From NCBI GenBank assembly GCA_029216955.1, contig JANAVB010031417.1:18508219-18572218 (forward strand): 64,000 nt of DNA, read 5' to 3'. The DNA is from Iris pallida (Eukaryota > Streptophyta > Magnoliopsida > Asparagales > Iridaceae). Below, piece by piece: positions 52,829 through 64,000 of this stretch (within the stretch, counting starts at the first letter, position 1; every line of letters begins with the position of its first letter). Both the position numbers and the translations under genes were made by a program. The notes beneath the pieces were generated by a model. The model ran no database searches and was not told the DNA's origin. It saw nothing but the letters and a program-made list of their open reading frames with translations.

Positions 52829-52949
52829 GCAAGGGTTGAGAATAACGAATCATGAGATCAAGGGGGAAACACGTGTGATTGAGACATCCTATAAATCAAA
52901 AATACCCCACAAGTCTGAAATCAGACCTGCATGGGCACCACTAAAACCT

Positions 52950-54260
52950 TGTCACGCCCCAGAACCAGAATACCGGAGAGCGGAGGAATGACTCAGCCAG
53001 CTACGTATTACGGGTAGATGAATACCATATAATACAATCAATACTGTCTAACCAGACGAGGGGGTGCATACTACATGAAAGTCTTACTATGGTCACTTCA
53101 CATCTATTGTCTCAATCATTCAAACAAGAAACAGAAAATAGAGAACATGTAAGATAAAACAGTAAGGCGTCCCAAATGCTCAGTCAAAATGTTCTTGAGA
53201 TCTGGCTTTACAAAAGATAGCCAGATGGTATAGTAATATGTACACAATTGTTATCAGCTGCAGTCTGACTTTAGTTATAATTATGCAAAAGTAAGTGCAA
53301 GACAATCCGATTAACATGTCGGTGCCGAACGGCTAAGTATGAAGTAAATAACAAAACGAGCGGTGAAGTAAGGAAGCCCACTCGAGTCCTCCTGCGATCA
53401 TTCCCCTAGTATTGACCACCTTGGAGGTAGAAGTAAGCTGAATCCTCAGGAACTGGCTCTAAATCTGGCCATGCAAAACCAGAGAGGTTAGACCTCTAAT
53501 AGCAAGTACCACAAGGGAGCACGATATGAAGGACTAAACCAGTAAGTAAGAGAATATAATAATAGATCTTTGCTTTCCACTAGGATTCACATAACATCAC
53601 GACACTTCGAACCAACCTCCCAACCAAATAAGGACAGAAGTTAGCCCTCATGTCCTGACATTCTGATCATCTCAGTTAGGCAACAGAGTAGGTACAGTAC
53701 ACAAACAAATCATCTTGAACGGCCAATCAACTACTACGGCTTGCTATTGTGAGTCCCAAGTTATCCTGGAATTATGCAAATAGGGATTCCTCAGTTCTTA
53801 CTATGTGCGAGCAAGGCTAGTCTATCCAGTCAATCAATTGTGCCAATTATGTAATTAGACGAGTCCCAGCGGGATGTCCGTCGTTAATATAGCATGTACA
53901 ATAATATAAGTAGATACCGTTCCCTGCCCGTATGACAGATTTACAGTATCTGTAGGAACCAGCCGGCCTGTCGGGCACTACTAGTCCCGAAGAGGGCTGC
54001 CATGTAAGAACTCGGGAATCCATTCTCTCCATGCCATCATTATTTTATTTAACTTAATAGTCCCTACGTTGAGTGAAGTTCCATGCCGTGGATCATGGTC
54101 ATTCAAATGAGTACTTTCGTACGGGGTACGATATGCGCAACTCTACAACGATACCTGTGCAGCTAGGTTGTAGGTGTCATATAGCGTGATGCAACAATCA
54201 AATCTAGCCACGGAGTAATCATGCCTTGACCATAAAGTACACATGCTATTTTTTGTAAGA

Positions 54261-54294
<34 letters not shown>

Positions 54295-55944
54295 GAAGCC
54301 TGTATGTGCCTGTATGCTAATATTTGGGATCGGCTAATCGAGTACAATAGTCCATTACATGAACGTGTCTCATTCATTCAATTCAATATGACGACTAGCC
54401 AGTCTCTTAGTTCCAACTAGGAACGCATGATCAATTATTAGTCAATGTCACAATAATTATCAATGGTGACAAGACATGAAAGTCAATTAGTATTGCATGG
54501 GATCGAGTCTATAACTCCTCAGAGTTAAGTTCCAGCCTTACTGGGTATCCATGGATCAATCAGGACACAAGGCACATTCCACACAATAATCTATATTAAC
54601 AATATTAACATGTCATGATTTTATCAAGTTCATGCCAAAAGGCGTAAGGATATAATAGAAGAATTATCATGCCATCATTAAATGAATAAGTTATAGAACA
54701 AATAAAATACCCAGGTTAGAAAGTCACGCCAACAAGTCTAGGCTAAGGCCCACAAGTCACGCCAAGTCTAGCAGGTTGGAGTGAGCGTGTAAACAGCGTG
54801 AGCGTAAAAAGTGGTTCACGTTGGCACGCACAGTGTGAGCGTGAAGGAAAATTCACGCACTCATAAGTGAGCGTGAAGAATGATAAGAAATTCACGCACA
54901 CACAAGTGAGCGTGAAAAGTGGTGACAAGAAATTCACGCACGCACGCAAGACGTGAGCGTGACTCAAAATTCACGCCGACACGTAAGAACGTGAGCGTGA
55001 CTAAAATCCACGCTAACATGTAAGAACATGAGCGTGACTAAAATTCACGCAGACACGTACAGACATGAGCGTGACTAAAAATCTACGCTGACATGTAAGA
55101 ACATATGCGTGACTAAAAATCCATGCAGACACGTAAGAACGTGTGCGTGACTAAAAATCCACGCAGACACGCAAGAACGTGTGCGTGCCTGAAAATCCCC
55201 GCAGACACATAAGAACGTGTGTGTGACTAAAAATCCACGCAGACACGTAAGAACGTGTGTGTGTCTGAAAATCCACGCAGACACGTAAGAACGTGTGCGT
55301 GACTAAAAATCCACGCAGACACGTAAGAACGTGTGCGTGCCTGAAAATCCACGCAGACACGTAAGAACGTGTGCGTGCCTGAAAACTCACGCTAAGTTGG
55401 GAGATCAAAACCCATGAACAGCCGAGAATACAACATCTTAGATCTAGCAAAAACCAGCCAAAGAAATAAAAAATGCTAAGTAGTAAACTCTCTCAGAATC
55501 ATGAGAGGAAGAGAAATGAACCATAAAAATGGTTCTCCAAGCAAGAAGCAAGATTGCACTTGCCTGCTGTTGGGTTGGTGGAGAGAGTGATGAGGAGGAA
55601 GAAGAAGTAATGGTGAAGAATGAGAGTTATGAGGAGAGAGAAGGAGATGGAAGCTTAAATAGGAAGGATGGTGGTAGGTGGGTGTTTGGGTTGGGTTGAA
55701 GCATCATGAACCCGAAACCCTCCATGAACCCAAACCACAAGCAAGACTAAAGCAGAAAATAACAGCAAGAAATAAAATACAGAAAATAAAATGCAGGAAT
55801 AAAATTGCAGGAAATAAAATGCAGATAATTAATTAACGTGAAATTAAAGGGATTTAAATACAAGATAATATATGATAAATACTAAATAAATATACATGAG
55901 TTGTACATGTATAAAAATACGCATTCTGGGAACGGGGAGTGACA
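52950..55944 (-). repeat. 5' LTR of the outer element
   Basis: Plus strand TGTCACGCCCC ... GGGGAGTGACA, followed by the target duplication TCGAT. 38-bp array at 54780-55391, conserved motif at 55549-55564. The internal region starting at 52949 (minus: AGGTTTTAGTGGTGCCCATG) shows no primer-binding site that I recognise. Confidence 0.95.
54780..55391. repeat. 38-bp tandem array in outer right LTR
   Basis: Same unit and order as 31740-32350; copies differ by single bases between the two LTRs. Confidence 0.92.
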
Positions 55945-55997
55945 TCGATGAAAAATGTAAATTATATGAACATTAAACTTTGGGGCCACTACTTTTA

Positions 55998-56471
55998 GGG
56001 GGCGTTTGGTTCAAGTTTTTTAGGCTTGGGAATGGGATTTGAATTTCTTACCCATGTTTGGTATGTTTATGATTGAAAATAAGGAGGGAATAGGAGAGAG
56101 TTATATGGGAAAGCTATTCCCATGGATGTGGGAAAGCTATTCCCAAGCCCCCCCCTTGGGAATAGATTTGCTTTTCTAGGAATAATGTTTGACTATTTTG
56201 TTTGGACGGTTATACCCTCTCTTTATTTTTAAATTTTCAACTCCTATATGTGAATCATCATGAAATTAGTGAAAGGGTATTAAGTTAAAACTAAATAAAT
56301 TAAGATTTCTATCGATGTGTGAACCAAACATGAAAATAATAATTTTAAAATTTTGAACTACCTATTCCCAACTTAACCAAACATGAGTATAAAAATGTTG
56401 AATTCCTTTCCCATGGAAAAGGAATTGAAAATCTATTCCTAGGAATCCAAAAACTTGATCCAAACGAGCCC
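55998..56471. mobile_element. Tourist-like MITE
   Basis: Ends GGGGGCGTTTGGTTCAAG and (reverse-complemented right end) GGGCTCGTTTGGATCAAG are inverted repeats. TTA flanks at 55995-55997 and 56472-56474. No coding capacity. Confidence 0.82.
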
Positions 56472-56474
56472 TTA

Positions 56475-57370
56475 GAGATCGCCTCAAGCAGGCCTCAAAA
56501 TCTAAAGCCCGGCACTGTATGGCTAACTTAGGAGGGTTACATGCATATGATTTCTTACTTCCTACGTAATGGAAGCTAAGGAGATTTTCTTGCATGTGCT
56601 CTTCTAAGGTTCGATAAGCCTCCATCATTCTACTCTCTCCTCTCCCTCTTCCCTTGTCATCACGAAAGTGTTAGATATGATAGAAGTTGATTAAATCCAC
56701 ATGGGATATAAATATTTTTTTACTGAGAAAAATAGCCTAGAATTGGAAAATGGCTAGTATTTTTTCCACTGAGAAAGAGCTATAGTTTAGGAAATGGTCA
56801 ATGGAAAATATTTCTCTTGTTATGACAAATAAAAAAAAGAAATTTTTGACTTGCCCCCCACTTTATTTGTCCGAATTAAGGGTGCATCCCACTGTTTTGT
56901 ATTAATGTACATCACCCCCCACATTTGACGGATTACGTCAAAAATTAACGGTCAATCATTTTGACCAAAAAATTTGGACCGAAATGTCCCTCCTATTTTC
57001 TTCTTCCTCTTTTTTCCCCCCACCCCCAGCGGCCACCGCACCCCCGCGACCACCGCCCCCGCACCGCCGTCTCCGCCGCTGCTGCTGCCGTCGCCGTCGC
57101 CGTTGCCGCTGTTGCCGCTGCGACGGCTGCTGCTGCTGCTACTGCGGCTGCGGAAAGGGAAGGAGGAGCGGAGGGAGGGGCGGTGGCAGAGGGGGGAGCG
57201 GAGGCGGAGAGGGGAGGAGGGGGCGGTGGCGAAGGGGGGGGAGCGGAGGCGCAGAGGCGGGTGGTGGCGGTGGAGGTGGCGGATGGGGGAGCGGAGGCAG
57301 GAAGGGAGGAACGGAGGCGGGGACCGACGGCGGTGGCCGCGGGGGGTAGGGGGTAGGAAGGGGGGTTAGA
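56475..57370. other. Intergenic DNA with a GC-rich low-complexity block
   Basis: 57020-57365 is a run of GCCGCC/CGGAGG-type triplet repeats giving open frames in several phases on both strands, with proline, arginine or glycine composition only. I do not support a gene. The abrupt shift from AT-rich DNA could mean a captured fragment or the start of another mobile element cut by the LTR at 57371. Confidence 0.5.
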
Positions 57371-59975
57371 TGTAGTGCCCCGTCCCATAAAGTCAATCGA
57401 AGGAATCGAAATACCGACGACGTTCGGACTTAGCCTTGCAACGGCTACTTGAAGGCTCGCTCGGTCGAGGCGACTCCTCGCTCAGGTGAGATAGTTTCGT
57501 TGAACTTGCCTCATCTTAGCCTTCACTTAATAACTCGCATGATTTTAATTTGCATAAATTAGGATTGTTAATAAAAGAGACGCATCCACATAGCTAAGAG
57601 AATAATCCCGACCCGTCGGAATGTCTTAGAACATAGAAAATGGTCCTACTGTCTGTTTAGAAGTCGGCACATCGTGCTTTCAAATGACACTCGATCCTAC
57701 GTTCCTGTGGCTTGGGATAAGGAAATTGGCCTAAGTTGCTAAGTTGCCCCGACACTCGAATAAGCCTAAGTCAAAGGCGTCGCCCGCTTGAATGCTTGAT
57801 AAAGCATGCATTGTCCCGTCGTTTTGCCCCAATGCTTGTATTGGCCTAAGTCATAGGCGTCACCCGCATGAATGCTTGAAAATGCATGCACGGTCCCGTC
57901 GTCCAAGGCTTGGCATAGCCTTCGCACGTCCCGCGAGTTAAGTCATCTTGTACGACTTGTTGGCTTAAGTCTAGGAACCCGAGAACTTGATTGTTTAAGT
58001 CGACCCTGTGTATAGCACGTTCCCTCGATACGTAGCTCGGTGTAGCCCTTGCTCGTCGAGTCATTGCCCGAATAAGTTAGACAAGTATTGTGCTAGGCTA
58101 TCGAAGCCATTTCTAGCACTGTCCCGCTCTAGCTGTGGTTGTCAAGTCGCGTAGTTCCTTGAGAACAAGGCTCGTCATATAAAGTATATGACTTGAGCGA
58201 TAGCGTCGCCTATAGAACCAGGTCTGTCTAAGGCACGAGCTATGGTGGATCTAGTAAAGAGTATAAAACTATCAAAGGAAGTCCACGCGACTTGTTGTCG
58301 CCGAGATCGGTCCCGCTACTTGTTGTCGCCGAGATAGGTCCCGCTACTTGGGAGTCTCGTTAAAAGTCTTGATAAGAAAGTGCACGAGATCGGTCCCGCT
58401 ACTTGGGAGTCTCGATAGAAAGAAGGAAAGCATGGTCATGTTAAGGAAGGATTGGTAGATCGAGTTGAGTCTTGCATGGTCATTGGACAACTTGTCGACA
58501 AGGTTAGGTCTTCTCGAGTGATCGCCGGGGCAACGGGATCACGTCGGCCCGGGAAAAGCGAGTGAGGCTCAAAGTAGGATACTGGATGACCGCATGGGAG
58601 ACTTCGGCACCTTCAGGCTAGCTACCCGTGTAGGAACGAGCTGATATCCCCGAGCCGAGATCTAAGATAGCTTGACATTGCTAGTGACCACTCATGTAGA
58701 TGGGTCGACAGAATAGCAGCACACCGCGTATATGTCTTTGGATTGGGTCTAGTGCTTGAATGCAGGTCTAGTCGGTAACACAAGGTCTGGGCCTAAGATT
58801 GGGCTGCAGCATAGGCACCATGCTTCGGCACGAGATGTGGCGTCGAGTCTTATGTTATCGGCATATAAGTTGTATAGTTTGAATGTGAGTTGTCTTGAGT
58901 TTAAGTCAGGAAAGGCCGCAAGGCGGTAGCTTGATAAGGCTTGATAAGTTGCGAGACGCGGCCTCAATCTTGAAGCACGAACAAGTCTAAGCAAGGTCTA
59001 GAGGCACGACCTGCATGAGTCGTCCCCTTGACGTCGATCGCACACGAGAATTGGTCTAGAGGCACGACCTGCACGAGTCGTTCCCCTTGACGTCGCTAGC
59101 ACGAGAATTGGTCTAGAGGCACCTAAGTTTAAGTGAAAGTCTTGGCACGACCGAGTTTGCATAAGTTGCTCCTCGACGAAGCACAGTCCCGAATATGTTA
59201 AAGTCACGAATAGAGTATGGCACGACCCTGCCGTCCCGAATTGAAGTTTGGTCGAGTACGTAAGCGATGAGGCACTGCCTCGATCGAATTGCACGTTGAC
59301 ATGATAGCACGACTATGTCGTCGCATAACGAGTTGGTTAGACGTCAAGTCTTAAAACTGATCCTAAGGCAAGACTAGAAAGACAATCGTAAAGGGACTTG
59401 TATTGCACAAAAGTAAATGAACGTGTTAGTTTTTGTATGGGTGGGCGAGGAGCTCACTCCACCAGTACAGTTGAGTACTGACACCCACACAGTTTTCATG
59501 TGCAGGCACAGGTAGAAGCTCGTGGTGCGAAGCTCGCTTAGATGCGTCGAGGCATGGAGTTCCTTGGCGAGTCGAAGCATGCGGCCGCATGGACTCAAGA
59601 CTTATACAGGACATAATGTATGGACATCGCCTTCCGAAGCTTCCGCTGGCTTAAGCATTGAAATCGAGAGATAAGAGAGAGCAAAGTGAATTATAAAATG
59701 AGAGAAAAGTGAGCACGAGAGACTTGTAATCACGGCCTTGTGCCTATTGTAATCTCATTGTTCAATATCAATAAAGAGCTCTTTTGAATAACTTGTGTTT
59801 GCCTTTAAATTTCTGCTGCACGTTTCAATGTTTCTGCTTGGGACTTCTGTGCGACGACCCCGTCGCCGCCGATGTAATTAGCTGTTATGAAACTGTCTTG
59901 CACGAGCACAATCTAGGCTCGTGCGGCATCACGCCTTAGCGAGGACGATTGCTCCTACGGGAGCGGGACGTGACA
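57371..59975 (+). mobile_element. 5' LTR of a retrotransposon in plus orientation
   Basis: TGTAGTGCCCCGTCCC at the start, GGGACGTGACA at the end, followed by a primer-binding site. It has several short tandem repeats: a ~80-bp unit at 57755-57905 (AAGGCGTC..CCCGC.TGAATGCTTGA), a GATCGGTCCCGCTACTTG unit at 58295-58420, and a ~60-bp unit with GGTCTAGAGGCACGACCTGC at 58990-59120. It shares segments with the solo LTR at 5450-7031. Confidence 0.88.
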
Positions 59976-59978
59976 TAA

Positions 59979-59990
59979 TGGTATCAGAGC
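59979..59990 (+). other. Primer-binding site (initiator Met tRNA)
   Basis: TGGTATCAGAGC, complementary to the 3' end of plant initiator methionine tRNA, three bases after the LTR end. This is the standard minus-strand primer site of many plant LTR retrotransposons. Confidence 0.92.
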
Positions 59991-62062
59991 ACGACTTTAC
60001 GTCCTTGGACTTCACGTTGAATTTCTCAGTTTTGAAAGCTCATCGTTAAAAAAAGAAGTATGCGCTCTCTCTCAAATGTCTCTCGGCATGTCCATACAAT
60101 AAGTCTAAATATTTTCAAAAGCTCGTGCATGCGTTCAATCGAACGCATCGGTAGGCCATTGTCGAAACACATTGGTAGGCCTTTGTACCGAACGGTGTCA
60201 ACTTGACTTGAATGAAAACATATGCTAAAGTTAGCAAAGTTGTGTGCGTGCCCAAATAGTCCTACGTCGACATTAAGGAATGAGCATGCAAGCTCGAATA
60301 TAGTCTGTACGGGATAGCTATGCACACGGCCTTTTGGCTAAGTTGTGTCGCGTGTCGCGTACCTCGACTGTTGGTGCAAACGAGTCGCGAGCAATATTAA
60401 GTATCGCTCGGTCGGGAACGGTGTTATACTTGGAGTGTATATCGATAGGAACGCTATCGAACTAGCGCTTAGGCGTACTCGGAAGATTGTTTTGGATTTT
60501 GAGGAATAGTGCAAACGACTTAGTACGTCGATGCGACGTGAGCGATTACGCTAGAGATTCGTCGAACGAATCCGAAAGATGTCTTAGCGAATGATGTGAA
60601 CATGATTGTAGTCTAGATATGGCTCGAATTCGAATGGTGTATAGATTTTCTTAGAAATCATTCGAGCGAAGATTGAGGATTAGAAATAATAACGAGTACG
60701 TCGGCGAGGCGATACGATCGCGCATAGCCTTAGAATGTGTCACACTTAGTTGGTCGTGACTTCGAATGTCTCGACTGAGATGTCGTTCGGATAACTTGTG
60801 AATGGGCAACGCGAGTTAGAAAATAATTCAGAACGATAAATAAAAGTGAATGTCTTGATTGAGGAAGCCTAGAGGATCGCACTTGTGATTTTGGATTTGA
60901 TCGAAAGGAATTGGGGTATATCTAGTTCGGACAATAGCATCAGTCGCACGACTCAAAATTGGTTGCAAAGAAAGATCATCAAGTTACGTATATCGTCGAT
61001 GGTATTGAGGCGTATCAAAGATTGATATACGATAACTCGGGGGTACTCTGACTCGGCGAATGACGATCGTGCAAATGTCATTGTTCCGACGGATGCTATA
61101 CTCGGGATGTTGAAATGTATCAAGAAAAAGATAGATATGGCTCGAGGATTTTTTAGTTAAACGAATGGCGATCGGACTATCGAACTGAGATCTTGACTTG
61201 GAGGAAAACGAAATATTTGGATTGCTTCATCGATAACCACAACGTTAACGTTCATGTCTTATGCGAACGCAACTCCAGCCTCGTACATGTGTCACGTCGA
61301 TTAGGACGATCACTCTGCGTGAGCGCTGGTATGGTGATTCATACAGCGGGGGTGATTGAACTAGTATGGCGCAGCAATTTGTGTGCTTCGACTTGTGGTT
61401 TGATACGAAGGTGGACTCGAGAATGACTTAACGTGCCTGACGATCGAACTTGAGGATTGAGTAGGTCCAATCCACGTATCGAAAATGAATTAGTCTAGAC
61501 TCAAATAAGAGTTACGTCCCGATGAGAATGATTATTCTGCGGGAGCGTTGCATGATGATTCATGGACCACCGTGGATAATCGGACTCGCGTGAGATTGGG
61601 GCGCAATATATTGTCAAAGCTAGACGACCTCTTGATCGAATACATGAATTGGTTAGAATTGATGATTTGGACAGAATCGAATATGTACAACGAATGCATT
61701 GATGCGAATAGGTGATCGTGCTCGATGTTTAGAAATCTTAGTGATGCGAGATTTGGTAGAAAATCTCGTACTACCGACTTTGGTTTGACCCTAGGATTAG
61801 GGTCAGTATTGGCATTATTGTTGGGGAACTATGATTCCAATCATGACATTGACTTAGCCTCGAAAAGATGGCCTAGCGGTTAGGCGAGACCCCCTATTTC
61901 AAGAGTTATCAATCGAAAGATTGATCTTGAGGATTGATATGAATGGATAGTATGAATCGCGAATATAGGAATACCCCTCACGAGATTCGGCTGTCATGCA
62001 TATATTTCAGGGACGCTTGAGTATGTGCACGATACGACTCGAGTGAGAATGACGAATTCTCT
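59991..62062 (+). mobile_element. Internal region without coding capacity
   Basis: Two kilobases downstream of the primer-binding site show no gag or pol similarity in any frame that I can see; frames are short and composition is uniform. Either a large non-coding (LARD-like) non-autonomous element or a thoroughly decayed leader whose coding part lies beyond another insertion. The region ends where a different LTR begins at 62063. Confidence 0.6.
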
Positions 62063-64000
62063 TGTAATGCCCGTAGTTCGTATTATGTATCTCGGTATAC
62101 GTATACGTATTTAGACTCGTATTTGTATGTTTACCTGCTTGATTTATTTTGGCATTTCATTGATTGGTTTATCTTGGTTCGGTTCGGTTTGTTTGGCTTG
62201 GTTCGGTTTTGTTGTGAACCCATCCCACCTACCACCACCCTCTTCATTAATATCCTACCAAAGTTTTCTCTCTCCTTATTAACTTTTCTTCTTCCCTACC
62301 ATTACTTCTTCACCTACCAGGGAGAGAGAGAGAGGTGTAGGCAAGTGCATCTTGCTTCATGGAGGAATCCTATTTTTATTGTTCCACTGTCTTCCTCATG
62401 TGTTTCTAACCCACTTTAGTTCTTAGCATTTTTTATTTCTGTGGTTAATTTCTTGTAGATCTAGTTTTGTGGTATTTTTGATTTTCATGAATTTTGATCT
62501 ATCAAACTTGTATATTTTTGTTAGTTGATGGTTTCATGTTGTAGAAAATTTTATTTAACTCAGATTTAACCTACGGGAGTCTGAATTTGGGTTTCTATTG
62601 TTGTTTGGAGGAGCATGGAGGCCATGGTATTTTCCATGGACATGTTTTCTGTGGGAGCCATTAATTGTACTCTGAGCCGCATGAGCATTTTTTAGCTCTG
62701 GCTGCATGGCCTTTCTTGCTTATGCGACCAGGGCCATTTAGGTTGCATGGCCTATTAATTAAGTTGCTTGTATTAAATATTGGCTTGCAAGCTTGCATGC
62801 ATTTGCATACAATTTTCCTGAGCCGCATATGGCTACTTGTATTTAATGGCCGAAATGACCATTTGCTATTTTGCTGGCCGCATAGGTTAATACAATGTCA
62901 GCTGCATGGCCTTTGCATATTTGTAATACATGTATTAGCTAGCCTAGTATTTTAATGCATTAGCATTTAATGTAGCTTGCAGTAGCTTGTATGGTTAATT
63001 ATTTATGCTTAAATCCTATGCTAGCTGCATAAGCAATGTTTGCTAGCTAGCCGCATGCAAGCATTCCTATCCTAGCCGCATATGCCCAGTCCAGACTTCC
63101 TAGCCGCATAAGGAACATCTTGGCCGTATGGCCTTTTTGGCAAGCTTTGCTTGCTTGTATAACATGCATGGCCGCATGAGAATATGCATGGCCGCATTAG
63201 AATATTCATGGCCTTAAAGCATTTAAATGCTTATAGTAATAGCATTACATGCTTATAGTAGCAGCATTATGCATGCTTAAGCATTTAAGCATTTAAACAT
63301 TTAAGCATTTGCATTCTTATAGTAACAACAGCATGCCGCATGGCCTTTAAGCATTAAATGCTTATAGTATTAGCATTTGCTTATTTTGCATGCATTGATA
63401 CGTAGCCGCATAAGGAATATTTTAGCCGCATGGCCATAATATGTATGGCCGCATAGGCCATTTCATTTATGGCCGCGTACTGATAGCTCAGCCGCATGCA
63501 CTTTTAAGTGCTCAGCCGCATGCGAATTTGTATGTGCTTGCATGCTTAAATAATTAAGCTGGCCGCATGGCCTTTGCAAGCATGTGCTTGCATGCTTATA
63601 TTTGTTGGCCGCATGGCCACTATTAATTTATTGTTGGCCGCATGGCCTTAGCTTTAATTGCTTGGCCGCATGCACATTTATTTACAGCTGGCCGCATAGC
63701 CATTAGCAACGTAATAATTTTTTCTGAGCCGCATGAGTCCCCCACAGCCCTTGCTCCTGCTAATATTTAAATACCACATGTATGCTTGTGCCACATTAAT
63801 TTAAGCGTGTTCCCTGACACGATGGTGATCCGTTGTGGTGCACTTTTGACATGACATGATAGTGGCCCGACGTGGCACACTCTTGACAGTAAACTTGACA
63901 TGATAACTTGACATGATAATTCTTGATAGTGGCCCGCCATGGCGCACTCTTGACAAGTAAACCTGACATGATATATCTCGACATACTGTTGAGACGGCTA
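62063..64000 (+). mobile_element. LTR (plus orientation), truncated by window end
   Basis: It starts TGTAATGCCCGTAGTTCG. In order it has the CTCGTATTTGTATG block, the GGTTCGGTTCGGTTTG block, the conserved GCAAGTGCATCTTGC (62341-62355), and near the end AGTGGCCCGACGTGGCACAC and TGGCGCACTCTTGAC, all in the same order as the reverse complement of the LTRs at 35454-47579. It is therefore a plus-strand member of the same superfamily. Confidence 0.8.
62660..63735. repeat. GCCGCATGGCC-type repeats in the terminal LTR
   Basis: More than thirty copies of (G/A)GCCGCATgGCC or AGCCGCATGAG lie at irregular spacing, mixed with GCATTTAAGCATTT runs. The core GCATGC/GGCC gives many short palindromes. The block occupies the same relative position as the 38-bp, 32-bp and GCGCAGG arrays in sister LTRs. 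Confidence 0.85.

Larger units (their letters stand above)
29907..55944 (-). mobile_element. Outer Tekay/Del-like LTR retrotransposon, interrupted
   Basis: Two ~3.0-kb LTRs (29907-32902 and 52950-55944) face the same way and are bounded by TCGAT on both sides (29902-29906, 55945-55949). Internal gag and pol read on the minus strand from 52828 to 33141, interrupted by the 14.8-kb insertion 35454-50300. Without it the element is about 11.2 kb, the usual size for this clade. An integrase tail ending in a chromodomain-like module places it with the Tekay/Del chromoviruses. Counting by eye, the first ~300 bp of the two LTRs differ at 13 positions, so the insertion is not recent. Gag-pol carries several stops and a lost RT catalytic residue. 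Confidence 0.95.

Noticed and set aside
52900..52949. Primer-binding site for the outer and nested elements
   Set aside because: Sequence after the 5' LTRs (AGGTTTTAGTGG, TGGTTTAAGTGG) does not match a tRNA 3' end that I can name; left unassigned.
55075..55450. Open frames with repeated Trp-Ile-Phe / His-Val-Leu peptides
   Set aside because: They are translations of the 38-bp LTR array, present in more than one frame and in both outer LTRs.
56961..57396. Pro/Arg/Gly-rich open frames on both strands
   Set aside because: GC-triplet low complexity open in several phases; no domain or start context.
61193..61426. 77-codon frame in the internal region of the 57371 element
   Set aside because: No gag, protease or RT landmarks; length expected by chance.

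Overview
The window is flowering-plant nuclear DNA. It holds two recognisable host genes with spliceosomal introns, set in AT-rich intergenic DNA full of LTR retrotransposons, MITEs, Mutator-like elements and a tRNA-derived SINE. The GC-rich exon 2 of the heat-shock gene is monocot-like, but I cannot name the species.

Layout. 1-4482 (minus): decayed Tekay/Del-type Ty3/gypsy gag-pol cut by the window edge. 4490-5160: fragment of an LTR in plus orientation. 5450-7031: minus-strand solo LTR inside an older degenerate repeat (5161-8090). 8491-9061: Mutator-like element carrying a piece of a tonoplast monosaccharide transporter gene. 9070-10347: three MITEs end to end. 10638-10735: SINE. 12234-13686 (plus): two-exon mitochondrial small heat-shock protein gene (HSP22 type) with heat-shock elements upstream and one extra G that breaks the frame. 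16045-22877 (minus): complete six-exon gene for 40S ribosomal protein S6. 23000-29900: gene-free, with A-rich microsatellite, MITEs and a cluster of 18-bp palindromes.

29907-55944 is a single nest of retrotransposons. The outer element is a Tekay/Del-like chromovirus with about 3.0-kb LTRs and target duplication TCGAT, about 11.2 kb before interruption. Its reverse transcriptase gene is split just after the active-site box by a 14.8-kb insertion (35454-50300, duplication AGTAT). That insertion is LTR-internal-LTR-internal-LTR: a tandem array of a small non-autonomous element encoding only gag plus a relic of the integrase tail/chromodomain. Its right-hand LTR is split by a third-level solo LTR (47580-50262, duplication AATAC). 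All are relatives of one LTR superfamily.

55998-56471 is a MITE. 57371-59975 is a long LTR of the same family as the solo LTR at 5450, followed by an initiator-Met tRNA primer-binding site and about 2 kb without coding capacity. 62063-64000 is the start of another relative of the nested LTR family, filled with GCCGCATGGCC-like repeats.

The most interesting material is the triple-LTR gag-plus-chromodomain array, the rapid replacement of tandem-repeat blocks at the same place in related LTRs, a short motif conserved in all of them, and the Pack-type element with a sugar-transporter fragment.
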